Source of the DNA: Peptococcaceae bacterium UBA7702
Lineage (GTDB): Bacteria > Bacillota > Dehalobacteriia > UBA7702
Direction of reading: 5' to 3'
Length of the DNA: 64,000 nucleotides
NCBI GenBank assembly: GCA_002482535.1
Contig: DLGE01000009.1
Coordinates: forward strand, 1-64,000
This document shows, one piece after another, positions 18,416 to 28,283 of the stretch (positions within the stretch are counted from its first letter, which is position 1; every line of letters starts with the position of its first letter). A program made the translations under genes and the position numbers. The notes beneath the pieces were generated by a model. That model was not told the DNA's origin. It worked only from the letters and a program-made list of their open reading frames with translations, and did no database searches.

Positions 18416-18503
18416 ATTGCTCATTTGGGAAATCCCCAAATCCAATCTTTTACGGATATTACATAGACCGATCCATGCCAATACGTAAAAGATATTGAGC
18501 AAT
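18416..18503 (+). ncRNA. Possible three-way-junction leader RNA before apbE
   Basis: An outer stem, ATTGCTCA (18416-18423) with TGAGCAAT (18496-18503), encloses two helices. One is ATTTGGG (18423-18429) with CCCAAAT (18435-18441). The other is ATCTTTTACG (18445-18454) with CGTAAAAGAT (18484-18493), with a 29-nt loop. This resembles a structured leader or a short transposon-derived hairpin. I see no match to the FMN or other common riboswitch consensus. The apbE start is 47 nt downstream. Confidence 0.4.
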
Positions 18504-18550
18504 TTATTTGACTTTCGGAAACATATATACAGGGATGGTTAAGTGACTTA

Positions 18551-19543
18551 ATGAGAAAACTGTTTACATGTGCGCTTATTTTGACAATCATTTCGGTTTT
18601 TCTGCTCTCCGGCTGTGGCCGAACAAACCACGAAAAGGTAACGGCCAACGGATTTTATCTGGATACGTTCATCGATATTACGGCCTATGATGTAAAGCAG
18701 GAAGTTGTTGATGATGCCCTCCATCAGATTGCGGTATATGAAAACCTGCTTTCCAAGACCATAGAGGGTAGCGATGTATGGAATATCAACCACGCAAACG
18801 GCCAACCCGTTGAGGTGAGCGATCATACGCGGAATGTAATTAAGGCGTCTAAAGCCGTGAGCGAAGCTTCTGACGGCGCGTTTGACATTACCATAGCGCC
18901 TTGCGTGGCGCTATGGGATTTCAAAAGTGATACACCTTCCCTGCCGGATCAGGAAAAGCTGGCCGACGCCGCAAAGCTGACGGACTATACTAAAATCAAA
19001 ATGGAAGGCAATACCGTCACATTGCCCGCTGGTATGCAGATTGAACTCGGCTCCATCGCTAAAGGCTATATCACCGATGAAATAGCGGCATATTGCCGCT
19101 CCCGTGGAGTGAAGCAAGGCATGTTGAACTTTGGCGGCAATGTTGTCGTCATTGGAAGCCGACCGGACGGCCAACCTTGGAGAGTCGGCATTCAGGACCC
19201 CAAGGAACCGAGAGGCCAGTCGCTCATCGTCCTGCCTGCAACGAACAGCGCCGTGGCTAGCAGCGGCACCTATGAACGAGGGTTTACCCTTGACGGTGTT
19301 CGCTACCATCACATTTTAGACCCGGAAACAGGCTGGCCGGTGCAGAACGGGCTTGTTTCCGTTACCGTGCTGACAACAAATTCCTTAATCGCAGAGGGAT
19401 ATGACACTGCCTGCTTTATTATGGGCTTGGAAAAAGGGATGGCGCTGGTTGAGGCCAACCCGGATATGGAAGCTGTCTTTATTGACGACCAGGACAACAT
19501 GTATTTCTCGGAAGGTCTAAAACAATTCGCGCCACGGGATTAA
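18551..19543 (+). CDS. apbE: FAD:protein FMN transferase, lipoprotein
   Basis: This 330-aa protein has a lipoprotein signal ending LLSGCGRT. The body matches ApbE, which uses Mg and FAD to attach FMN to Ser/Thr of flavoproteins outside the membrane. Visible family segments include NANGQPVEVSD, GAFDITIAPCVALW, ELGSIAKGYITDE, NFGGNVVVIG and the C-terminal YDTACFIMG. It precedes an mgtA-like gene by about 80 nt. No obvious target flavoprotein lies nearby. Confidence 0.9.
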   Translation: MRKLFTCALILTIISVFLLSGCGRTNHEKVTANGFYLDTFIDITAYDVKQEVVDDALHQIAVYENLLSKTIEGSDVWNINHANGQPVEVSDHTRNVIKASKAVSEASDGAFDITIAPCVALWDFKSDTPSLPDQEKLADAAKLTDYTKIKMEGNTVTLPAGMQIELGSIAKGYITDEIAAYCRSRGVKQGMLNFGGNVVVIGSRPDGQPWRVGIQDPKEPRGQSLIVLPATNSAVASSGTYERGFTLDGVRYHHILDPETGWPVQNGLVSVTVLTTNSLIAEGYDTACFIMGLEKGMALVEANPDMEAVFIDDQDNMYFSEGLKQFAPRD

Positions 19544-19572
19544 CTGATTTTTTATAACATGGCAAAACATCG

Positions 19573-19578
19573 TATAAT
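19573..19578 (+). promoter_or_regulatory. -10 box before the first mgtA
   Basis: A perfect TATAAT lies about 45 nt upstream of the TTG start at 19625. The expected -35 region is AT-rich without a good match. The mgtA transcript would have a short leader of about 40 nt, unlike the second mgtA. Confidence 0.45.
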
Positions 19579-19624
19579 ATGGTACAAAGAATGAAAAGCG
19601 GCTTTTCAGGAAGGGGGTATCACT

Positions 19625-22288
19625 TTGAATAAGGCATCCTTATTAAACGACCGTATGAAAAAATATGCGCATAGTGATACGGCCGTTCTCTATAGCGATT
19701 TGGGCATCACACGAAACGGGCTTCGGCTGGAGCAGGTCGAGGCCATGAGGAAAAAATATGGCGACAACAGCATTGTTGCCAGGAAATCGGATACCATATG
19801 GTTTCGGCTTCGCCGGGCTTTTATTAACCCGTTCACCATGATTCTGTTCGTGTTGGCTATCGTATCCTTTGTAACGGATGTATGGTATACGAACGAGCTT
19901 AATAATCACGGCACAACGGTTACCATTATGATCGTGATGATTCTCGTCAGTGGTATCGTTCGCTTTCTTCAGGAGCTTCGGGCGAAACATGCCTACGATC
20001 AGTTGGATCGGTTGGTGCATACCCATGCCAATGTAAAAAGAGACGGGGTGCTTATTGAAATTCCAGCCGAAGATTTAGTAGTAGGTGATCGTGTCTATTT
20101 ATCGGCAGGAGATCGCATATCAGCGGACATGCGTCTCACAAATACAATGGATCTGTTTGTTTCTCAATCGGCCATCACGGGTGAAAGCGGCATCCTGGAA
20201 AAAAACAGCGGGAAGCATGACTATGCGGAGCAAATGGCCTTTTCACAATACGAAAACCTTGCCTTTATGGGAACGACTGTAATCAGCGGAAAAGGCGAAG
20301 GTGTGGTATTGGCCGTTGGTAAAGAAACGCTGTACGGTAATTTTATTCAGCCGGACGCCCTTACATCGAACAGTTTTGCAAAAGGAGCAAACTCGATTGC
20401 ATGGGTTCTGCTCCGCTTCATGGCTGTGTTGATTCCCATTGTCTTTGTTGTTTCCGGCATTAACAAAGGAAACTGGGTGGAATCCTTCCTTTTTGCGTTG
20501 TCCGTAGCGGTTGGACTAACCCCCGAGCTGCTTCCGATGGTCATCACGGCTTGTCTGGCAAAGGGCAGTATTTCCATGTCCAGAAAACAAACGATTATTA
20601 AGGATATCAATGCCATGCAGGGATTCGGAAGCATGGATGTTCTATGTATGGACAAGACCGGAACGCTGACCAATGTAAACATTATTTTGGAATACTATAT
20701 GGATATTCTCGGAAACGAAAGCGACGAAGCGCTCCGTCTTGCTTATTTGAACAGCTTATACCACTCCGGCGTGAAAAATCCCATTGATACTGCGATTTTG
20801 GAATGCCAGAACATGCCGGGAAAAGGAGAATACTATGAGGCTTTAGCCGGACAGTACCATAAAGCGGATGAAATCCCCTTTGACTATACCCGTAAATTTG
20901 TCAGTACGCTTATCTCAGACGATAACGGAAATCATCAGCTCGTTATGAAGGGTGATGTGGAGGCTGTTTTCTCCCGCTGCTCTTTTGTGGAGTATCAAGG
21001 AAGCGTCCAGCTCATTTCAGGGGATGGAAGAAACAGCGTCGCCGCGGTGGTGGATGAAATGCTGGAGGACGGCATGAAAGTGATTGCCGTCGCCAGAAAA
21101 GATTTGGGCAATCAGAATACGGTATCCCTAAAAGACGAATCAGATATGATTTTAATGGGATATCTTGCCTTCTTTGATGCGCCCAAAAAATCAGCAGCTC
21201 AGTCCATCGCAAGGCTCAAGGACCTTCAAGTAAAGACCAAAATACTGACGGGGGACCGCCAGGAAATCGCCCTCTCTATTTGCAGCAGAATCGGGATTGC
21301 CTCCGAAAATATGCTGACCGGGACGGACATAAACCACTTATCAGATTTGGAATTGCAGCTTGCCGTAGAAAAAACGGACGTATTTGCCGAGCTGACTCCC
21401 AGCCAAAAGGTTCGTATTGTAACAGCATTACGGGAAAATGGGCATACCGTAGGATTTCTTGGCGACGGCATGAACGATATTCCTGCGATCTGTGAAGCGG
21501 ATGTAGGAATCTCCGTAGACACCGCTGTTGATGCCGCAAAGGACGTGGCCGATGTCATTCTGCTGCAAAAGGATTTGAATGTGCTGGAGGAAGGCATTTT
21601 AGAGGGTAGAAAAACCTTTGCGAATATGTCCAAATATATCAAAATAACCGCAAGCTCCAACTTTGGCAATATTCTTTCCATTGTTTGTGCCAGTGCTTTC
21701 CTGCCCTTTTTGCCGATGGCAGCCATTCAAATTCTGCTTTTGAACCTGTTATATGATTTCCTCTGCATCGTGCTGCCATGGGACCATGTTGATCAGGAGG
21801 TTTTTTCTGCTCCCATGGAATGGTCTGGAAAATCTCTTGGACGTTTTATGCGGTTTTTCGGACCCATCAGCTCTATCTTTGATATGATTACGTTCCTCGT
21901 TCTATACTTTATCCTCTGCCCTGCGTTCACCGGAGGACTGCTCTTTACGCAGCTCACCGATCCGGCCATGCAGTTTCAATATATCGCCCTTTTCCAGACC
22001 GGATGGTTTCTGGAATCCATGTGGACACAGGTTTTGATTATCCACATGCTGCGAACGAAAAAAATACCCTTCCTGCAAAGCAGATCATCGGCTCCGGTTA
22101 TGTTGATAACGGTTATTGGCATCCTGCTGTTTACGGGACTTACCTTTACCCCTATGGTCAATGTCCTGGGCTTAACGGTTCTTCCCCCGTGGTATTTTGG
22201 GTTCCTGCTTGTTGTTGTTGTGAGTTACATGTTGTTGACCACCGTATGGAAGCGATTCTACATTGCGAAATACGGTGAGTTGATTTAG
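19625..22288 (+). CDS. mgtA: Mg2+-importing P-type ATPase, copy 1
   Basis: This 887-aa protein starts at TTG 19625 after AGGAAGGGGG. It has the P-type phosphorylation motif DKTGT near residue 343, the TGES actuator motif in AITGESGILEK, and the hinge motif as GDGMNDIPA. The membrane layout and the order NPF(T)MILF..., LTPELLPMV follow the MgtA group, which moves Mg2+ into the cell. A second paralogue lies at 29529 on the same element. The next gene is a winged-helix protein 16 nt away. Confidence 0.92.
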   Translation: MNKASLLNDRMKKYAHSDTAVLYSDLGITRNGLRLEQVEAMRKKYGDNSIVARKSDTIWFRLRRAFINPFTMILFVLAIVSFVTDVWYTNELNNHGTTVTIMIVMILVSGIVRFLQELRAKHAYDQLDRLVHTHANVKRDGVLIEIPAEDLVVGDRVYLSAGDRISADMRLTNTMDLFVSQSAITGESGILEKNSGKHDYAEQMAFSQYENLAFMGTTVISGKGEGVVLAVGKETLYGNFIQPDALTSNSFAKGANSIAWVLLRFMAVLIPIVFVVSGINKGNWVESFLFALSVAVGLTPELLPMVITACLAKGSISMSRKQTIIKDINAMQGFGSMDVLCMDKTGTLTNVNIILEYYMDILGNESDEALRLAYLNSLYHSGVKNPIDTAILECQNMPGKGEYYEALAGQYHKADEIPFDYTRKFVSTLISDDNGNHQLVMKGDVEAVFSRCSFVEYQGSVQLISGDGRNSVAAVVDEMLEDGMKVIAVARKDLGNQNTVSLKDESDMILMGYLAFFDAPKKSAAQSIARLKDLQVKTKILTGDRQEIALSICSRIGIASENMLTGTDINHLSDLELQLAVEKTDVFAELTPSQKVRIVTALRENGHTVGFLGDGMNDIPAICEADVGISVDTAVDAAKDVADVILLQKDLNVLEEGILEGRKTFANMSKYIKITASSNFGNILSIVCASAFLPFLPMAAIQILLLNLLYDFLCIVLPWDHVDQEVFSAPMEWSGKSLGRFMRFFGPISSIFDMITFLVLYFILCPAFTGGLLFTQLTDPAMQFQYIALFQTGWFLESMWTQVLIIHMLRTKKIPFLQSRSSAPVMLITVIGILLFTGLTFTPMVNVLGLTVLPPWYFGFLLVVVVSYMLLTTVWKRFYIAKYGELI

Positions 22289-22303
22289 AAAGGAGGAATC
22301 GCA

Positions 22304-22807
22304 TTGAAAAAGAACGCAAGCTTTATCATGTTGGATTCCGCCCTTGCTAAATCCTTATATGATGCCCTGAAAGCCTTACACCCCGAATCAAAAAATTTCG
22401 ATGAACTGCTCCAGGGATTAGAGGATTTGATGGAAGGTGAAGTGGCTACCCTCATGCTGGGGATGGCCGGACAAGGCGAACATTTAGTCAATGTCGTAGA
22501 CGATGGCATTTATGCCGGTGCCCTTGAAATACATCCAAAGAGCCGCAAAGTGCTGCTCCAAGGCAATGAGGTCAATTTGACACCCAAGGAGTTTGATATT
22601 CTCCATTTCCTTGCGAAAAACAAGGGGGAGGTTTTCACCAAGGAACAAATTTTCCAAGCGGTTTGGGCAGAAGATTATCTCATGGCAGACAGCAATATCA
22701 TGGCTTTTATCCGAAAGCTCCGAAAGAAGATTGAGCCAAACCCCGATGCCCCGGAATACATCCTTACCATTTGGGGAATCGGTTATAAGTTTACGGACCG
22801 AATATAG
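22304..22807 (+). CDS. Winged-helix DNA-binding protein lacking a receiver domain
   Basis: This 167-aa protein starts at TTG 22304 after AAAGGAGG. The C-terminal 100 residues are an OmpR-type winged helix (LTPKEFDILHFLAKNKGEVFTKEQIF ... IWGIGYKF). The first 65 residues do not form a receiver and lack its acidic pair and phospho-Asp. It could be a one-component regulator or a cut-down response regulator. It sits directly behind mgtA, and autoregulation of that operon is plausible. Confidence 0.75.
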   Translation: MKKNASFIMLDSALAKSLYDALKALHPESKNFDELLQGLEDLMEGEVATLMLGMAGQGEHLVNVVDDGIYAGALEIHPKSRKVLLQGNEVNLTPKEFDILHFLAKNKGEVFTKEQIFQAVWAEDYLMADSNIMAFIRKLRKKIEPNPDAPEYILTIWGIGYKFTDRI

Positions 22808-22868
22808 GAAAAACGGATTGACTTTCGCTGTGAAATCGAAAATCATACAAATCACACTCCGCTTTCTC

Positions 22869-22955
22869 ATGTCCATTGAGAATGAGAAACCGAGCTACGA
22901 TCACCTGTTCCGGCTTGACCGGGAATTGGGGATACCTGCGGACACAATCTTTTAG
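22869..22955 (+). pseudogene. C-terminal remnant of an XRE-type regulator
   Basis: The last 28 codons of an open frame resemble the end of a Cro/C1-type HTH protein: IENEKPSYDHLFRLDRELGIPADTIF. The residues upstream do not form the rest of the HTH domain, and no start with a ribosome-binding site is present. I read it as a relic of an element regulator lost when cargo was inserted. Confidence 0.5.
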
Positions 22956-22996
22956 ACGTAATATCATTTTTATATGTTTTTATAGTCAATAATCTA

Positions 22997-25567
22997 TCAT
23001 TCATCAAGAAGGCCCATTTGCCGCGCTTTAGTCACCGCCTCCAAACGGGTATTTGTTTCAAGTTTTCGGAAAATATTCGACACATGGGTTTTGACCGTAG
23101 GGACTGTGATAAACAATCTTTCAGACACATTATGATTAGATAAGCCCTCGGCCATAAGGTGGATAATCTCTTGTTCGCGTTCACTCAAAATGCCCTTATC
23201 CTTTTTGACATACAGTTTAACGATTCCTTGTTGAAACGCATTTTCAGTCTTGGAAAGTTCGCTGAACAGCTTATTGCTGTATTGCCGGTGAAGTGCAGCG
23301 ATGGTATCAGCCTCCAGATAAAACGGCATACGGATATTATTATCACAGGCGTGATATAGGGCTTCTTTGTATAAATCCATAAGGCGTCGCAGATCATAGG
23401 AATGCCGAATCATCACGGAAAGGCGCTGTAAAGTGGCTTCTACAATCTTCAAATGAGATTCCTGCTTGCGGGCAATCCGCAGCACTTCGTCCACCTCGGA
23501 TAACGCCTTTTGCCGTTCGCCTTGCGCTGCCAATATACGGGCATAAAGCAAGCGGCTGCTCAGTGAACACATATCTTTAAGCTTACTCTCATAGGCAGAG
23601 ATAAATCTATCCTGCATGGCTTTGGTCATAGCCCCGGCGTGATACTGGTGTTGCAGCAAAGACGAAACCATCAGTATATCTTGATAAGATTCAGTAGCCA
23701 TCAGGCTATTCAGCAAGTCCACAGCTTTATCTATATCCCCCGTCAAAAACAGGTACTCTATTCGGTTGTAGTCGTAGGAAAGCTGGAGTTGCCCTCCGCG
23801 TTCTGCAATAGCTTCCGCGCACTCGTCTAAAATATCCCCGGCTTCCTCAAGGCGCATCTGCTTCATGTATAGACCAGCCGCTGTCAGAGAAAAGGTAGGA
23901 GTATGCAGATGCCGAAGCATCTCGTTCCTCTCGATGAGCTGGCGCATCTGCTCCTGCACAGCCAAAGCCTTGTTAAGCAGTCCCATTTCCTCACAGATTT
24001 GTGTTTTCAGCATAAGGTTGAAGTAGTGGATATAGGTACTGGGAGTTGTCTTTTCATAGGATAAGCTCTCGTTCACTGATTCCAACGCAGCGATGTACTG
24101 ATTCTGATAAAATAAAAAAACCGCATTCTTAGTTAAAACCATTGCCCTTGTCAAGGGAAGCATATCCATATCCCGCACTTTCCGGGGCAAAATCAAATCG
24201 TCACTAATATTAAAAGCCTCACTACCATATATTTGAGGAAAACCATCAAAGGCCCCAAACCTCTCATCCTGGGTGCGATGCAGCATCCCTTTTTCATAAA
24301 GCGCATTACAGGTATCGTAATCGTAAATATAATAGTGGTAATAGAATTTCTGGATGGCGAAATCAAAATTTTCTACAGCTTTGTCCACCGGAACCTTACT
24401 CATGTAATTGTAGTGGGTTGCGCCAGTTGGAAGTTCCAAGATGCGAATCATGGCAAGGCTATAATCCTCCAGCACAAATAAATGCCGCAGACTTTCGTCT
24501 TCATCGCCTAATTCATGGAACACATGCACCAGCATTCGGTATGTTTGTGCCTTCGTCTCCTGATTTAATTGCTCGAACCTGCTAAGCAGGTAATCACGAA
24601 ACAGGTTATGGTATTGGTACAAGCCCTGTTTTTCATCGATACACTGAATCATCAGGTTTTGATGGAGCAAATCGGAGAGCATATCTTCATAGGATAATTC
24701 CGGCAAAAGGCACTCCACAATATTCCGATTGAAATAGCTGGCTACAGAGGTCAGTATTAAGAAATCCTGTTCTTCCGGCGTTAGCCGGTTAAAAATTTCA
24801 CCGGAGATGTATTCATACAGCATCCCGACATGGATGAGTGAATGTGCAGCTTTGGGTGCAGCGTTCCCACTCACGGAAGCGGCTAACAGTTGCAGACCGC
24901 CAATCCAGCCATCGGCTGTGTGAACCAGTTCCAGCAGTCTTTCATCTGGCAAGGATAAAAACAGTGTTTGCTTTAGAAATTGTATCCCTTCCTCATCAGA
25001 CAAAGTTAAATCCTGTTCGTCAATGTGAAGCAGCTCACCGCGCATTTCATAACCGGCCAGATAGATTTCCGGCTTCTCGCGGGTCAGCAGAACTACATGG
25101 ACATTGGCTGGAATATTTGCAAGAAAATATTCAAAACTGCGCAGCAGTTCGTCATTGTCTATTAAGTGAAAATCATCCAGCGCCAGCACAATATCCTCGG
25201 TTTGGTTGATCGCGTTAATCAACACTTTTAAGGCTTTATTGGTACTCTGTTCAACGCTTGCCTGTAGAAATGTCGTAAAGCTACCGACAGGTTTCTCCAA
25301 CGAGCCCGACAAGGCTTCCAATATATACTCCCAAAACAAAGCAACATGGTTACACTCACCGTCGAGCGTAATCCATCGGCAATTGAGTGTATTTTGTTCC
25401 ATGTATGAAGTCAAAAGCGTGGTTTTGCCGCTTCCGGGGACGCCTTGGATAACAGCCAGCCGCTTGGTTGTCACATCGTCCAACCGCCGGAATAAGTTTT
25501 TGCGTACAACATAGCCTTTACGTGGTTTTGGTATGAGCAGTTTTGTGGATAATATCGTCCGCTCCAT
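22997..25567 (-). CDS. MalT/LuxR-type large ATP-dependent regulator
   Basis: This 856-aa protein is taken from ATG 25567, 7 nt after a GGGGGA site. It has Walker A GVPGSGKTTL near residue 43 and LALDDFHLI as Walker B. A helical repeat region of about 450 residues follows. A C-terminal LuxR HTH (LSEREQEIIHLMAEGLSNHNVSERLFITVPTVKTHVSNIF) completes it. This is the STAND-type MalT layout, where a ligand triggers ATP-dependent assembly. It is last in an apparent operon with an ABC-2 exporter, 49 nt after the permease stop. Confidence 0.9.
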   Translation of the reverse strand: MERTILSTKLLIPKPRKGYVVRKNLFRRLDDVTTKRLAVIQGVPGSGKTTLLTSYMEQNTLNCRWITLDGECNHVALFWEYILEALSGSLEKPVGSFTTFLQASVEQSTNKALKVLINAINQTEDIVLALDDFHLIDNDELLRSFEYFLANIPANVHVVLLTREKPEIYLAGYEMRGELLHIDEQDLTLSDEEGIQFLKQTLFLSLPDERLLELVHTADGWIGGLQLLAASVSGNAAPKAAHSLIHVGMLYEYISGEIFNRLTPEEQDFLILTSVASYFNRNIVECLLPELSYEDMLSDLLHQNLMIQCIDEKQGLYQYHNLFRDYLLSRFEQLNQETKAQTYRMLVHVFHELGDEDESLRHLFVLEDYSLAMIRILELPTGATHYNYMSKVPVDKAVENFDFAIQKFYYHYYIYDYDTCNALYEKGMLHRTQDERFGAFDGFPQIYGSEAFNISDDLILPRKVRDMDMLPLTRAMVLTKNAVFLFYQNQYIAALESVNESLSYEKTTPSTYIHYFNLMLKTQICEEMGLLNKALAVQEQMRQLIERNEMLRHLHTPTFSLTAAGLYMKQMRLEEAGDILDECAEAIAERGGQLQLSYDYNRIEYLFLTGDIDKAVDLLNSLMATESYQDILMVSSLLQHQYHAGAMTKAMQDRFISAYESKLKDMCSLSSRLLYARILAAQGERQKALSEVDEVLRIARKQESHLKIVEATLQRLSVMIRHSYDLRRLMDLYKEALYHACDNNIRMPFYLEADTIAALHRQYSNKLFSELSKTENAFQQGIVKLYVKKDKGILSEREQEIIHLMAEGLSNHNVSERLFITVPTVKTHVSNIFRKLETNTRLEAVTKARQMGLLDE

Positions 25568-25616
25568 TGGCAATCCCCCTTTCCTATAAAGATTATACTC
25601 ATATGACGATTGCCGC

Positions 25617-26582
25617 TCAACGTTTATTTACATAGTTGCGTTTTGTTTTCACTACGGAAGCACAGTAAAACGTCACAATGAGTGCCAGTAAATAAACAAG
25701 TGCGGGCAGATAGGCCGTGAGCACCGCTCCCTGTTCTAAAGAGTTTGCCAGCGTCAGAAATGCCTTTTGCGGCAGAACGGTAATGAGGTATTCCAGTGCA
25801 CGGTTGCCCTTGTCGAAAGCATAAAATCCACCAGCCAATATGGACGTGAGTATGATAATGAAGTTGCCCGTCATTTTTGCCGAATCGTCTTTGTTGGGCA
25901 AAAAGGCGAACAGCAACAGGGAAAACGTGGTGGATAGCGCGCAGATAAGGGCAATCAGGCAGGCAAGCTGTAAAAAGCTGTACCCCAGCTCCACACCGCT
26001 AATAACCTTTACCAACATCAGAGTTACTATCGTCGGAAAGAACAGAAAACAGAAATCAAACAGGCACTGCGCTAACAGGTAAGTGCTGATTTTTACCGGC
26101 GACGCCGCCACACGGTCAAGCTGTCCATAGGTTTTATCGTCGGCAAACATGCTCATGCACATAGAGCCCATAAAGAGAAGGAACATCATCAAGAATCCCA
26201 ATACATTGGTTCCTGTACCACGATTACTGAACAAGACAGGGGCATCCTGCTTGCCTTCCAGCGCATCAAGCAACTTTATGGTTGCATCCTCGCTCTTAAT
26301 GGAATCCACCGTATAGCTGCCGTCTGCGTTCATCGTGATAATGGCGTCATATTTACCTGTTACCAAATCCGAACGCGCTGGTGCCGTTTCCATCTGGGTC
26401 ACTTTCACTTGCTCCGAACCAATTTCTACAGGGACATCCGACACAACGGCCACATCCCATATTTGTTTCATGCCGGTGCTCACAAAAACCGCAGCTACTG
26501 CCGCCACAGTTGTGAATACTACGAGCAGGATGATTATTTGTGTTTCAAGCCGCCGCATATTGTTTTTCAATATCGCTATCAT
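25617..26582 (-). CDS. ABC-2 type permease, second subunit
   Basis: I use ATG 26582, which follows GGGAGGA and overlaps the previous stop as ATGA. The 321-aa protein has one N-terminal membrane segment (IIILLVVFTTVAAVAAVFV), an outside domain of about 120 residues and a five-segment C-terminal block. It should pair with the 247-aa permease and the ATPase upstream as a heteromeric exporter. Confidence 0.82.
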   Translation of the reverse strand: MIAILKNNMRRLETQIIILLVVFTTVAAVAAVFVSTGMKQIWDVAVVSDVPVEIGSEQVKVTQMETAPARSDLVTGKYDAIITMNADGSYTVDSIKSEDATIKLLDALEGKQDAPVLFSNRGTGTNVLGFLMMFLLFMGSMCMSMFADDKTYGQLDRVAASPVKISTYLLAQCLFDFCFLFFPTIVTLMLVKVISGVELGYSFLQLACLIALICALSTTFSLLLFAFLPNKDDSAKMTGNFIIILTSILAGGFYAFDKGNRALEYLITVLPQKAFLTLANSLEQGAVLTAYLPALVYLLALIVTFYCASVVKTKRNYVNKR

Positions 26583-27322
26583 AGATAGTCCTCCCTGTTG
26601 AACAATTTCGTGGTGAGCGCAATGCACAAACCGGCCAGTAACAGCATCCCGGCGCACACACATCCCAACAATAGAAGCCTGTTAGCGTAAACCGTCTGAA
26701 ACGCGGCGGCGCTAATCCATGTAACCGGGGATATATTACTGATAGCACTCACCACACGCCCCATTCCCTTCATCGGGAAGAACACACCGCCCAAAAGGCA
26801 GAGCAACATCACAACCGTGGACAAAATCATGTTTACGGTTTCTTCGTTTTTTAGAATGCAGCAGAACATAACACTAAAGCATACGGCAAATAAGTCCACT
26901 GTCAGCATCAGCAGCCATAGAAAGATTGCGTCTGCTCCGCCGAAGTTTGCGCCGGTGATGAGAAATAACGCGGCGGCGGCGATGGTATGGCATACCACTC
27001 CAAATAGAAAAGATGCAATGACTTTTGGCAAGAAGATGAAAAAGTCAGGGATGGGCGCATTGCACAGGCGCATATTGGCTTTTACGATGCGCCCCTCCAT
27101 AAAACTGTTGGCGGCAAGGGTGGCATTGTTGAGCGCACCGAATATGAGCATAGTAACGGCATAGTAATCAAAGGAAGTCACTTCGGTTCCGTAAATACCT
27201 TTCGTGATGAAACCCATTATCAAAGCCAGCATGAGCGGAAGGCCGATGGTTACACCCCACCACATGGGGTTAATATACAGATTTTTAAGGTCGGTTTTCA
27301 AAATTTGCTTAAATTCGTACAT
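26579..27322 (-). CDS. ABC-2 type permease, first subunit
   Basis: This 247-aa protein has six hydrophobic segments with the conserved early region NPMWWGVTIGLPLMLALIMGF and NSFMEGRIVKANMRLCNAPI. It lies 13 nt after the ATPase stop and overlaps the next gene by 4 nt, so the three are cotranscribed. The substrate is unknown; linkage to a MalT-type sensor suggests inducible export of a small molecule or peptide. Confidence 0.82.
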   Translation of the reverse strand: MYEFKQILKTDLKNLYINPMWWGVTIGLPLMLALIMGFITKGIYGTEVTSFDYYAVTMLIFGALNNATLAANSFMEGRIVKANMRLCNAPIPDFFIFLPKVIASFLFGVVCHTIAAAALFLITGANFGGADAIFLWLLMLTVDLFAVCFSVMFCCILKNEETVNMILSTVVMLLCLLGGVFFPMKGMGRVVSAISNISPVTWISAAAFQTVYANRLLLLGCVCAGMLLLAGLCIALTTKLFNREDYL

Positions 27323-27335
27323 GATATCACCTCCC

Positions 27336-28283
27336 TTAATCCCTCAGCGAGCGTCCGGTCAGGTTGAGGAATACCGTTTCCAGACTTATTACCTGGGTTG
27401 TAATGCTGCTGATTTTCATTCCATGCTCAATCAGGATGGTAATAATACGGTCAAGGTTTTCAATGTTACGTATGGTGGTTACTTCCAATCGCCCTCCTGT
27501 ATTTTCCACATGCTTCACACCTTCTATACCGTATAGTTCATCAGCATCAAAGCTATCCAGCTCGCTGGCTTCAATGAGAGTCATTTTCTCGGTATCCATG
27601 TTTTCTTTCAATTCTTCGCTGGTTCCTGTGGCGATGATTTTGCCGTGGTCTAAAATGATAATACGTGTGGATATTACCTCGACTTCTTCCATGTAGTGGG
27701 TGGTATAAATGATGGTCTTGCCTTCGTCCCGCAAACGCTTGATGAAATCCAGTATATGGTTTCGGGATTGTGGGTCAATGCCAACAGTAGGTTCGTCCAT
27801 AAACAGCAAGTCGGGATTATGGGCAATGGCACAGGCAATATTCAACCGTCGTTTCATACCGCCGGAAAAGGTTTTGGCTTTATCCCTTGCCCTATCCAAC
27901 AGCCCAACAAACTCCAGTGCATAGTTGCTGCGCTGGTTCAATTCGTTGCCTTTCATACCATAGAGAGAGGCAAAAAACTGTACGTTTTGAGCGGCGGTCA
28001 AGTCCTCATAGATGGCTAAATCCTGCGGCACAATACCCAGTCGCCGCTTGTATTTGGTTAATTCTTTGTGAATATCCTGCCCTCCGCTGAATGTGGAATG
28101 GATTTCTCCGCCGTCACAGGAAAGTGCCCCAGTCATCATATTGATGGTTGTGCTTTTGCCCGCGCCATTCGGCCCCAATATGCACAGGATTTCTCCTTTC
28201 TGCACTTCAAAGCTGATAACGTCTACAGCTTTACTGTCTTTGTAGCTTTTCTCAAGGTTTTTAATGCAAAGTATTGCAGACAT
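27336..28283 (-). CDS. ABC transporter ATPase
   Basis: This 315-aa ATPase has Walker A GPNGAGKSTT near residue 38, signature FSGGMKRRLN and Walker B LLFMDEPTVGIDP. The C-terminal extension is of the DrrA-like drug-export type. It is the first gene of the exporter operon. A copy of the AGTTGTCAACT motif lies 230 bp upstream. Confidence 0.88.
   Translation of the reverse strand: MSAILCIKNLEKSYKDSKAVDVISFEVQKGEILCILGPNGAGKSTTINMMTGALSCDGGEIHSTFSGGQDIHKELTKYKRRLGIVPQDLAIYEDLTAAQNVQFFASLYGMKGNELNQRSNYALEFVGLLDRARDKAKTFSGGMKRRLNIACAIAHNPDLLFMDEPTVGIDPQSRNHILDFIKRLRDEGKTIIYTTHYMEEVEVISTRIIILDHGKIIATGTSEELKENMDTEKMTLIEASELDSFDADELYGIEGVKHVENTGGRLEVTTIRNIENLDRIITILIEHGMKISSITTQVISLETVFLNLTGRSLRD

Noticed and set aside
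18282..18550. FMN riboswitch before apbE
   Set aside because: The RFN consensus blocks are not present; only an unidentified three-helix structure is seen.
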